Assembly (NCBI GenBank): GCA_902514945.1
Contig: CABXSO010000001.1
Coordinates: forward strand, 1 to 64,000
Direction of reading: 5' to 3'
From: an uncultured Pelagibacteraceae bacterium
GTDB lineage: Bacteria; Pseudomonadota; Alphaproteobacteria; Pelagibacterales; Pelagibacteraceae
DNA length: 64,000 bases
Below are positions 8,809-15,751 of this stretch, piece after piece; within the stretch, counting starts at the first letter, position 1, and every line of letters begins with the position of its first letter. The notes under the pieces are model-generated. The model ran no database searches, was not told where the DNA came from, and saw only the letters and a list, made by a program, of their open reading frames with translations. Made by a program: the position numbers and the translations under genes.

Positions 8809-8912
8809 TGGATACAAAAATAATCTTAATAATTATTATTGTCCTTGCTATAGAGGTCTCAGGTCACGGAATTTTTGCCTCTTTATTTAGATTACTTTCT
8901 TCAATGAATTAA
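8808..8912 (+). CDS. Small membrane protein, 34 residues, unknown
   Basis: The second of two overlapping tiny ORFs after dksA. The start overlaps the stop of the 41-residue ORF by one base (TAATG). The product begins MDTKIILIIIIVLAIEVSGH, a single hydrophobic segment, and ends FRLLSSMN. The stop shares the four bases TTAA at 8909-8912 with the stop of the convergent GST gene. Other accepted convergent pairs in this window also end in exactly such four-base stop overlaps, which is indirect support that this ORF is real. No function can be assigned. Confidence 0.42.
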   Translation: MDTKIILIIIIVLAIEVSGHGIFASLFRLLSSMN

Positions 8913-9538
8913 TATGGTTTAGGTGGTTTCTCGCTTTCATTCATAAATGCAAATCCTCTTTTAACGCTATCTCTTTCAGAAATCTCCTCATACCATCTAG
9001 TGAGATTTTTAAAATTTTTAAGTCCAATATCATGCCATTCATGCCTTGCTATCCATGGAAATGTACCGATGTCTGCAATTGTATAATTATCTCCTGATAA
9101 GTATTTTGATACAAACAACCTATCATCTAATTCTTGATATATTCTTCTGGAAATTTTAAAATATCTATCTTCACCAAATTTACTTTTTCCAGGATTATAA
9201 TGATGAAATTGATGGTGTTGACCTAACATTGGGCCCACATATCCCATTTGAGCCATAAGCCATTGATTAATTTCCAATCTTTCCTCAGAATTATAAAATT
9301 TTCCACTTAGTTCAGCTAAGTAAATCAATATTGCACCAGATTCAAAGATTGTTTTTTTATTCTTATGGTCAATAATTACTGGGATCTTACTTAAAGGACT
9401 AATTTTTTTAAAATCTTTTTTAAATTGTTCACCATTTTCAATATCAACCTTGATTACCTTGTAATCAAATCCAATTTCCTCAAGCATAATACTAATTTTT
9501 TTACCGTTAGGTGTATTAGCTGAAAAAAGATCTATCAC
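8909..9538 (-). CDS. Glutathione S-transferase family protein (YfcG/Ure2-like)
   Basis: A 209-residue GST. The thioredoxin-like N-terminal domain (residues 1-80) has MIDLFSANTPNGKKISIMLEE, the cis-proline segment KIPVIID and the glutathione-contact ESGAILIYLA. The all-helical C-terminal domain includes GPMLGQHHQFHHYNP and the DIGTFPW N-capping motif. This order matches the YfcG/Ure2 (Nu-class) group, several of which act as glutathione-dependent disulfide reductases rather than detoxifying transferases. It overlaps the ferredoxin reductase gene by four bases (ATGA), making it the last gene of the proteorhodopsin-side redox cluster. Confidence 0.87.
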   Translation of the reverse strand: MIDLFSANTPNGKKISIMLEEIGFDYKVIKVDIENGEQFKKDFKKISPLSKIPVIIDHKNKKTIFESGAILIYLAELSGKFYNSEERLEINQWLMAQMGYVGPMLGQHHQFHHYNPGKSKFGEDRYFKISRRIYQELDDRLFVSKYLSGDNYTIADIGTFPWIARHEWHDIGLKNFKNLTRWYEEISERDSVKRGFAFMNESEKPPKPY

Positions 9539-10551
9539 TCTTTTTTACCTAATCTTTTTAATAAGTTTGTTGATGTTGTTGTGAATTCAAATCTATATTT
9601 TTCATTAGGTCTTGCTAGCTTAAAACATGCTCTCGCTGCTAAAGCGCCCTCATGAAAACCTGACAAAATTAATCTTAATTTTCCAGGGTAATTACAAATA
9701 TCTCCTACAGCATAGATACCCTTTTGATTTGTTTCAAATTTTTCAGTATCCACTTCAATAGTTTTTTTGTTTAGATTAAGGCCCCAATTAGCAATGGGTC
9801 CTAACTGCATAATAAGACCAAAAAAACCTAGAACATAATCAGTCTTTAAGTTTTTTATCTCACAATTATCATGCTTAATGTCTATACTCTCTAATTTCTG
9901 ATCTCCATGCACATTGGTAATTTGATACTTTGTAAAAAGATTTATTTTGCCACCTTTTTTAAGTTCATACATTTTATCTACTGTTGCTTGTGCACCTCTA
10001 AATTCATCTCGTCTGTGTATCAAGTTAACATCACATTCTTTTGATAACTCAACAGCCCAATCTAATGCGCTATCTCCACCTCCAAAAATTGAAACCGTTT
10101 TTCCTCTGAACATGTTTTTATCTTTTACTGAGTAAAATAATGATTTATTTTCAAATTTTTCAAAATCTATTGGTGAAAATTTTCTAGGTTCGAATGATCC
10201 AACGCCACCTGCAATTATTACATTTGGGGTCAAAAAAGTATTCCCTCCACTAGTTTTTACCAACCAGTTATTGTCTTCTTTTTTTACTTCTTCAACTCTT
10301 TCACTTAAATGAAATTTAATATCAAAAGGTTTTAATTGATTTAACAAATTACTGGTAAGTTCTTCTCCAGTACACTCCGGTACTGCAGGTATATCATAAA
10401 TTGGCTTATCAGGATAAAGTTCGATACATTGCCCACCAATTTTATCTAAATTATCAACTATCTCACAGTCTAATCCAATTAATTTAAGTTGATGAGCAGT
10501 GAATAATCCTGTCGGACCTGCTCCAATAATTAATGCATCAGTTTTATTCAT
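9535..10551 (-). CDS. Ferredoxin--NADP(+) reductase, thioredoxin-reductase-like type
   Basis: A two-dinucleotide-binding flavoprotein of 338 residues. The FAD Rossmann motif GAGPTG is at 10-15 and the NADPH site FGGGDSALDWA at 156-166. The CxxC disulfide of true thioredoxin reductases is absent between the domains, so this belongs to the TrxR-like ferredoxin/flavodoxin-NADP reductases. The FAD-contacting GIYAVGDICNYPGKLR segment lies in the C-terminal part. It moves electrons between NADP(H) and a ferredoxin, most probably the 2Fe-2S protein encoded immediately upstream, whose stop codon abuts this start (TAAATG). Function follows from family and context. Confidence 0.88.
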   Translation of the reverse strand: MNKTDALIIGAGPTGLFTAHQLKLIGLDCEIVDNLDKIGGQCIELYPDKPIYDIPAVPECTGEELTSNLLNQLKPFDIKFHLSERVEEVKKEDNNWLVKTSGGNTFLTPNVIIAGGVGSFEPRKFSPIDFEKFENKSLFYSVKDKNMFRGKTVSIFGGGDSALDWAVELSKECDVNLIHRRDEFRGAQATVDKMYELKKGGKINLFTKYQITNVHGDQKLESIDIKHDNCEIKNLKTDYVLGFFGLIMQLGPIANWGLNLNKKTIEVDTEKFETNQKGIYAVGDICNYPGKLRLILSGFHEGALAARACFKLARPNEKYRFEFTTTSTNLLKRLGKKE

Positions 10552-10872
10552 TTAAGCTTGTTTGGATGGTATGTTCACTTCAAGTCCGTCAATATCATCT
10601 GAAACAACTATTTGACAACTAAGCCTACTATTTGCTCTCGGTTCAAATGCCATATCTAACATATCATCTTCTCCATCTTCTTTCTTTGGAATTTTATTAA
10701 ACCAATCTTCTTTGACATAAACATGGCAAGTTGCACAAGCCATTCCTCCACCACAGTCAGCATCTATACCTGGTATATCATTTTGAACAGCACCTTCCAT
10801 CACGGTTAAGCCATTTTGAACTTCTATGGTATGTTTTTCATTATCATGCGTGATGTAAGTGATTTTAGCCAT
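10552..10872 (-). CDS. fdx: 2Fe-2S ferredoxin, adrenodoxin type
   Basis: A 106-residue [2Fe-2S] ferredoxin. The cluster ligands Cys40, Cys46, Cys49 and Cys86 have the adrenodoxin/ISC spacing C-x5-C-x2-C-x36-C, in [17 protein letters not shown] and SRLSCQI. Acidic residues between the third and fourth cysteines form the partner-binding face. It is the first gene of the fdx-reductase-GST unit. Its start lies only 17 bases after the U-tract of the proteorhodopsin terminator and has no Shine-Dalgarno (the upstream mRNA is pyrimidine rich), so translation may be weak, or driven from a leaderless or read-through message. It could serve Fe-S or cytochrome redox chemistry instead of the reductase. 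Confidence 0.93.
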   Translation of the reverse strand: MAKITYITHDNEKHTIEVQNGLTVMEGAVQNDIPGIDADCGGGMACATCHVYVKEDWFNKIPKKEDGEDDMLDMAFEPRANSRLSCQIVVSDDIDGLEVNIPSKQA

Positions 10873-10889
10873 TAGGGGAATATAGGGCT

Positions 10890-10930
10890 AAAAAAAAATA
10901 GGGCAAGTATGCAAAACATACTCGCCCTAT
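10890..10930 (-). terminator. Rho-independent terminator or attenuator after proteorhodopsin
   Basis: On the minus transcript a 14-base-pair stem, fully paired with one G-U wobble, is formed by 10917-10930 and 10898-10911. The loop is five bases, and eight to nine U residues follow (10890-10898). This is a textbook intrinsic terminator 20 bases past the proteorhodopsin stop. A second copy of the distal arm heptamer GCCCTAT lies just past the U-tract (10882-10888) and could pair with the proximal arm instead. With only 17 bases left before fdx, the structure probably sets the ratio of proteorhodopsin to ferredoxin message. Confidence 0.88.
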
Positions 10931-10950
10931 AAATTTAGTCTAAATAGTAA

Positions 10951-11727
10951 TTATCTAGCTCTTGCACCAGCTCCAGAACTCATTGCAGCAGCCCAGATTA
11001 CTAGACCAAAAGCAATTTTGTTAATGAAGTCAGCTAAGTTGTAAACAACGTTTAATGAGTTAGCATCTACACCACCTGTTAAGTAACCAAATACATAACC
11101 TAATGGATAAATTGCCCAACCTACAGTTACAATCATTCTCATTGCACCGAACGCTGTTACTAGAGCTTTATTTCCGCTTTTAGCGGCAGCTCTTCCAGCT
11201 TCACCAGAGAATATTTCATAAAGAATGTAGATCCATCCAGCCATACCGATTACAAAACCAAGTGTAGCATTAATGTATCCAGCTTCTCCTAAATATCCAC
11301 CGATTAACATTACTAATGAACCGATTAACAATCTCCAGAACATTCCAGAATTTGCTTTTCTTACTGCTACTAAGATTAAGTAGAACTCTACCATCTGTAG
11401 TGGCACAGTAATTAACCAGTCAATATATCTGTAAACTGTTGGTGAGTCACCTGTAGCAACCCATACTTCTCTCATGTACATATAGTGAATGAAAGCGATA
11501 CCAGTTACTAGACCAGCAACAGTTACTGATGTTTTCCACGCAGGGTTAACAGTACCTCTTTCCATAAAGAAAAAAGCTGTACTCGCTAACATACCCATTG
11601 AAATTATCCAAAAAGATATTCCAACAAAGTCGTCCTGAGCCAACATCGTTGCGTCTGCTGCATTAGCAACACCTGCATATCCCACTAGGGCCACAGCTGC
11701 TAGAGCAAACATTTTAAGTTTTTTCAT
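10951..11727 (-). CDS. Proteorhodopsin, blue-tuned (Gln at the spectral position)
   Basis: A 258-residue retinal-binding proton pump with seven helices and a cleavable signal peptide (ANA|AD after residue 23). Retinal is held on Lys237 in helix G (DFINKIAFG). The proton acceptor Asp103 and donor Glu114 lie in helix C, RYIDWLITVPLQMVEF, together with Arg100. His81 (FIHYMYMR) is the acceptor partner typical of proteorhodopsins. Gln111 corresponds to residue 105 of the reference protein, where Gln gives blue and Leu green absorption. A good Shine-Dalgarno (GAGGGAG) precedes the start, and a strong terminator follows. No retinal-synthesis gene is adjacent. Confidence 0.98.
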   Translation of the reverse strand: MKKLKMFALAAVALVGYAGVANAADATMLAQDDFVGISFWIISMGMLASTAFFFMERGTVNPAWKTSVTVAGLVTGIAFIHYMYMREVWVATGDSPTVYRYIDWLITVPLQMVEFYLILVAVRKANSGMFWRLLIGSLVMLIGGYLGEAGYINATLGFVIGMAGWIYILYEIFSGEAGRAAAKSGNKALVTAFGAMRMIVTVGWAIYPLGYVFGYLTGGVDANSLNVVYNLADFINKIAFGLVIWAAAMSSGAGARAR

Positions 11728-11938
11728 AAAAAACTCCCTCTTTAGTTAGTTTTTACTTTAGTTTATATAAACTATGCTTAGGTCTCCCCAAGCAAAAGTT
11801 GTGGTTAAATACCAAATAAAAACACTTAATAGAAGACATAATTGACATTAATTTACATTGATTTTACTCATTTTTTAAAATTAAATACAATTTGTGATTT
11901 AAAAACCACATTAAATTAACTATCGAATCAAAATTACT
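11728..11938. promoter_or_regulatory. Divergent regulatory region between proteorhodopsin and prpE
   Basis: One of the longest non-coding stretches in the window (211 bases) and the shared control region of two divergent genes. It contains a perfect 16-base palindrome, TAGTTTATATAAACTA, at 11759-11774, 32 bases before the proteorhodopsin start. Next to it at 11776-11793 is an 18-base hairpin that, on the proteorhodopsin strand, has a seven-pair stem and a GAGA tetraloop. The rest is AT-rich without an ORF. The palindrome could hold a -10 element or be a repressor site. No clear Shine-Dalgarno precedes prpE. Confidence 0.5.
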
Positions 11939-13840
11939 ATGTCAGATAATTTTAACAAAATTTATGAAAAATCGATTAATAATCCTGAGGATTTTTGGAA
12001 AGAGGCATCTGAGGATATTTTTTGGTTTAAAAAACCCACAAAAATTTTAAATAAATCCAACCCTCCTTTTTATAAATGGTATGAGGATGGAGTTACTAAC
12101 ACTTGTTATAACGCACTAGATATCCATATCGACAAAGGGAATGGAAAAAGAACTGCACTAATCTATGATAGTCCAATCACCGGCAACAAAGATCAATATA
12201 CATATGAGGAATTAAAAGTAAAAGTTTCTAAATTTGCAGGAGCTTTAGTTAATCAGGGTGTCAACAAGGGTGACAGAGTAATTATTTACATGCCAATGAT
12301 TCCTGAGGCAGTTATAGCAATGCTTGCTTGTGCAAGACTAGGGGCAATTCACTCCGTTGTTTTCGGTGGATTTGCCTCAAATGAGCTTGCTAGTAGAATT
12401 GATGACAGTAAAGCAAAAATATTAATTACTGCATCATGTGGTTTTGAGCCTGGAAGAACCGTTGAATATAAACCCTTGGTAGATGAGGCAGTTAAACAAG
12501 CAAATCATAAAGTTGAAAAAACAATTTTATTTCAGCGAAATGGTTATGAAGTAAAATTGAGAGCACCCGATGAAATTAGCTGGGATGAGGCTCTCTCAAA
12601 TGCTACAGAAACAGATTGTGTTGAGATGAATTCAAATGAATTTGCATATATATTATATACATCAGGTACAACTGGAACTCCAAAAGGAATAGTAAGAGAT
12701 ATTGGTGGTCATATAGTTGCCTTAAAGTGGACAATGAAAAATATTTACAATATTGAAGAAGGAGATATTTGGTGGTCAGCAAGTGATATCGGTTGGATCG
12801 TAGGACACTCTTACATTGTTTATGCTCCATTATTTAAAGGATGCACCACTGTTTTATTTGAAGGTAAACCAGTTGGTACTCCAAACGCTGGTGCATTTTG
12901 GAAGATAATTTCTGATTATAAAGTTAAATCTCTATTTACAGCTCCAACAGCTTTTAGAGCAATTAAAAAAGAAGATCCTGAGGGTAAATTCTTTTCTAAA
13001 TACGATTTAAGTAAATTTGAAAGTCTCTTTTTAGCTGGAGAAAGAGCTGATCCAGACACAATTAAATGGGCTGAGAATTTATTAAAGGTCCCAGTAATTG
13101 ACCATTGGTGGCAAACTGAAACTAGTTGGGCAATAAGCTCAAATTGCACAGGGATTGAAATGATGAAAACAAAATATGGTTCAGCCTGTAAAGCTGTACC
13201 TGGCTATGATGTAAAAATTATAAAATCAGATCAGACTTTAGCCAAACCGAATGAAATGGGAGATATTGTTGTTAAGCTACCTTTGCCCCCAGGAACTTTT
13301 CCAACTCTTTGGAATGCTGATCAAAGATACAAAGAAAATTATATGTCTAATTATGAGGGATATTATCAAACTTATGATGCGGGTCATATTGATGAGGATG
13401 GATATATTTGGATTATGTCTAGAACTGATGATATTATTAATGTTGCAGGTCATAGATTATCCACTGGAGCTATCGAGGAAGTTTTATCAGAACATCAATC
13501 AGTTGCAGAATGTGCAGTTCTAGGAATAACAGATAAATTGAAAGGACAATTGCCTATAGGTTTAATGGTTCTAAAAGCTGGAGTTGATAAGGATAACGAA
13601 ACAATTTCTAAAGAATGTATTCAAATGGTAAGAGATAAAATTGGTCCAGTTGCAGCGTTTAAAATTGCAATTGTAATCAAAAGACTTCCAAAAACAAGAT
13701 CTGGAAAAATTTTAAGGGGAACGATAAGAAAAATTGCTGATAATGATGAATATAAAATACCTCCAACAATTGATGATCCTGCGATTTTAGATGAGATTAA
13801 GTCAGATCTAATCAAAAATAATATCTTAAAAGGTGTTTAA
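11939..13840 (+). CDS. prpE: Propionyl-CoA synthetase (acyl-CoA ligase, PrpE type)
   Basis: An AMP-forming acyl-CoA synthetase of 633 residues. The N-terminal NPEDFW and NPPFYKWYEDGVTNTCYNAL segments are typical of PrpE rather than Acs. The ATP-binding P-loop-like TSGTTGTPKG is at 241-250, WQTETSWAI in the middle, the hinge region around DDIINVAGHR, and the catalytic/acetylatable lysine at 590 in TRSGKILRG. It activates propionate (or acetate, less well) to the CoA thioester. It is transcribed away from proteorhodopsin and overlaps the next gene by eight bases. The exact acyl preference is inferred from family resemblance. Confidence 0.88.
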   Translation: MSDNFNKIYEKSINNPEDFWKEASEDIFWFKKPTKILNKSNPPFYKWYEDGVTNTCYNALDIHIDKGNGKRTALIYDSPITGNKDQYTYEELKVKVSKFAGALVNQGVNKGDRVIIYMPMIPEAVIAMLACARLGAIHSVVFGGFASNELASRIDDSKAKILITASCGFEPGRTVEYKPLVDEAVKQANHKVEKTILFQRNGYEVKLRAPDEISWDEALSNATETDCVEMNSNEFAYILYTSGTTGTPKGIVRDIGGHIVALKWTMKNIYNIEEGDIWWSASDIGWIVGHSYIVYAPLFKGCTTVLFEGKPVGTPNAGAFWKIISDYKVKSLFTAPTAFRAIKKEDPEGKFFSKYDLSKFESLFLAGERADPDTIKWAENLLKVPVIDHWWQTETSWAISSNCTGIEMMKTKYGSACKAVPGYDVKIIKSDQTLAKPNEMGDIVVKLPLPPGTFPTLWNADQRYKENYMSNYEGYYQTYDAGHIDEDGYIWIMSRTDDIINVAGHRLSTGAIEEVLSEHQSVAECAVLGITDKLKGQLPIGLMVLKAGVDKDNETISKECIQMVRDKIGPVAAFKIAIVIKRLPKTRSGKILRGTIRKIADNDEYKIPPTIDDPAILDEIKSDLIKNNILKGV

Positions 13841-14165
13841 AACTTACCTATTTCTTGTAGGGGCAATCTTTTTGGAGGTAGCGGGTACCATGTTGCTTCC
13901 AATAACTCATAATTTTACAAAATTAATCCCCACATGTCTTCTAGCAGTCTTTTATTTAAGTGCGTTTTATTTGCTCACATTTGTTGTCAATAAACTTCCA
14001 ATTGCAATTGTTTATGGAACTTGGAGTGGTCTTGGAATATTTACAATAGCAATATTAGGCTATATTTTTTTCAAACAGACCTTAGGTTGGCAAGCAATAT
14101 TAGGATTATTTCTCATTGTTATAGGTGTAATTTTAGTTAATTCTTACACTATTAAAACAATATAA
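13833..14165 (+). CDS. Small multidrug resistance (SMR/EmrE) family transporter
   Basis: A 110-residue protein with four hydrophobic helices, the size of SMR proteins. The essential membrane glutamate is Glu15 (GAIFLEVAGT), equivalent to Glu14 of EmrE, and the GTWSGLGI segment contains the conserved Trp63-type residue. SMR dimers exchange protons for cationic compounds or guanidinium-like metabolites; the substrate is unknown. The start is GTG, overlapping the end of prpE by eight bases, so it is the second gene of that transcript. It need not be a drug exporter in this lifestyle. Confidence 0.87.
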   Translation: MFKTYLFLVGAIFLEVAGTMLLPITHNFTKLIPTCLLAVFYLSAFYLLTFVVNKLPIAIVYGTWSGLGIFTIAILGYIFFKQTLGWQAILGLFLIVIGVILVNSYTIKTI

Positions 14166-14183
14166 ATTAATTATTTAGTATTT

Positions 14184-14951
14184 ATGAAAGCTTCTATTGT
14201 TATAGCAAATTATAATAACTCAAAATATATTGAAAATTGTATTAGCTCTTTAAATTCTCAAACCTATAATAATACAGAAATTATTTTTTTTGACGATAAT
14301 TCAAAAGATAATTCGATCGAAATTATAAAAAAATTTAATAATGTTAAAATAATAGAAAATAAGAATCAAACTCATTTTGGATCTTTTAATCAAATGAATG
14401 CTTTTAAGAAAGCTATAAAGTCAAGCACAGGAGATGTAATATTTTTATTAGATAGTGATGATTGGTTTAAAAACGAAAAGATAGAAAAAATAGTAAATGT
14501 TTTTTTGAACGACGAAAATAAAAAAATTATTTTTGATTTTCCGATAATTGTTAAAAATAACACTAATTTTTACCAAAAAAAAGTGGATAATACTTTTAAA
14601 ACATATTGGGGTTATATTCATCCTACCAGCTGTATTTCTATTAGAAAAAGCTTTGTTGATAAAATATTTGACTCAACTTTAAATAAGAATTTTCCAAATA
14701 TTTGGTTGGATTTTCGAATTTTATTATACGCAAAGTATATTAATGATTATGAGGTGATAGAACAAAATCTTACTTTCTATAGACAAACTAACGAAAATGT
14801 TTCGTCTAAATTCAAAAAATTTACAAAGTCCTGGTGGCGAAGAAGAAAAGAAGCACATGACTATTTTTTTTATTTTATGGAAAAAAATAATTTAGAGTAT
14901 AGAAAAAATTTAGATTACTATGTTACTAAAGCTATAAATAAATTTATTTAG
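14184..14951 (+). CDS. Family 2 glycosyltransferase, AT-rich
   Basis: A 255-residue GT2 protein: MKASIVIANYNNSKYIENC opens the GT-A fold, FFDDNSKDNS follows at about residue 34, and the DxD-type LLDSDDWF comes near residue 90. It lacks membrane helices and is probably a cytoplasmic enzyme that adds one sugar to a surface glycan precursor. Base composition is clearly poorer in G and C than the prpE gene before it, and Asn/Lys/Ile dominate. It overlaps the next gene by one base. Together they look like a small variable surface-polysaccharide insert. The donor sugar cannot be predicted. Confidence 0.8.
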   Translation: MKASIVIANYNNSKYIENCISSLNSQTYNNTEIIFFDDNSKDNSIEIIKKFNNVKIIENKNQTHFGSFNQMNAFKKAIKSSTGDVIFLLDSDDWFKNEKIEKIVNVFLNDENKKIIFDFPIIVKNNTNFYQKKVDNTFKTYWGYIHPTSCISIRKSFVDKIFDSTLNKNFPNIWLDFRILLYAKYINDYEVIEQNLTFYRQTNENVSSKFKKFTKSWWRRRKEAHDYFFYFMEKNNLEYRKNLDYYVTKAINKFI

Positions 14952-15751
14952 TGAAAAAAATTTTAATTATTGGAAAAAGAGGGTTTATTGGTAACAGTTT
15001 ATCGTCATATTTAAGGAAATATTACATTATCTCCCACAAAAGTTTTAAAGATGCTATTAAAATACAATCTCAAATTAACAAATATGATTATGTTATAAAT
15101 ACTTCAATTAATAACAATTATATATATAAGAAATATAATCATAAATTTGATAATGATTTAAAAATTTCAAATTTAATTACTAAATCTAAGACAATATACA
15201 TTTTTTTAAGTTCAAGAAAAATATATGAACCAAAAGCAAATATACTTGAGACTAGTAAACTTTTACCAAAATCGAACTATGCAAAAAATAAACTAATATC
15301 TGAAAAAAAACTCAAAGAGCGATTGAGAAATAATATTCTAATACTAAGAATATCTAATGTTATTGGAGACAAAAAAAAAATTAAAAAGATTCATACTACT
15401 TTCATCGATACTTTTTTTAATAACTTAAGAAAAGGTTTTATTTATGACAATAAAGATGATTTTAAAGATTTTATTAGTGTTGAAAAATTTTGTGAAATTA
15501 TAAAAAGTATTATTGAGAGAAACTTAAAAGGAATTTTTAATGTTTCAATTGGCAGAAAAATTTATCTGGAAGATCTTATAAGCTGGTTAAATAAATTTAA
15601 CAAAAAAAAATATGTCAAAAAAACTAAGAATATTAAAGATGATTGCTTTTTTTTAAATAATAGAAAATTAATGTCGAAGATTAAAATTAAAAATTCTGTA
15701 TCGGAATTAAGAGAATATTGTTTTAAAATTAGTAAAAAAAAATTTTCCTAG
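14951..15751 (+). CDS. NAD-dependent epimerase/dehydratase-like (extended SDR), divergent
   Basis: A 266-residue Rossmann protein with the N-terminal MKKILIIGKRGFIGNSL (GxxGxxG-type) motif and a YAKNKLISEK segment where the SDR catalytic Tyr-x3-Lys is expected, preceded by FLSSRKIYEP with the catalytic Ser. It resembles sugar-nucleotide 4,6-dehydratases/reductases such as RmlD, but is short and divergent. The start is GTG at 14951, overlapping the glycosyltransferase stop. It is extremely AT-rich: the 60 bases from 15061 contain 9 G/C and the next 60 contain 6. The stop overlaps the stop of the convergent dihydroorotase-like gene (CTAG). Confidence 0.7.
   Translation: MKKILIIGKRGFIGNSLSSYLRKYYIISHKSFKDAIKIQSQINKYDYVINTSINNNYIYKKYNHKFDNDLKISNLITKSKTIYIFLSSRKIYEPKANILETSKLLPKSNYAKNKLISEKKLKERLRNNILILRISNVIGDKKKIKKIHTTFIDTFFNNLRKGFIYDNKDDFKDFISVEKFCEIIKSIIERNLKGIFNVSIGRKIYLEDLISWLNKFNKKKYVKKTKNIKDDCFFLNNRKLMSKIKIKNSVSELREYCFKISKKKFS

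Noticed and set aside
9535-10551. Thioredoxin reductase for the flavoprotein next to ferredoxin
   Set aside because: The redox-active CxxC of thioredoxin reductase is missing, and the gene abuts a ferredoxin gene.
12603-13149. Antisense ORFs inside prpE
   Set aside because: They lie opposite conserved motifs of a complete acyl-CoA synthetase and have no start context or family resemblance.
14184-15751. Full mobile element or prophage around the AT-rich pair
   Set aside because: No integrase, transposase, terminal repeats or tRNA-adjacent attachment site could be seen at the borders.
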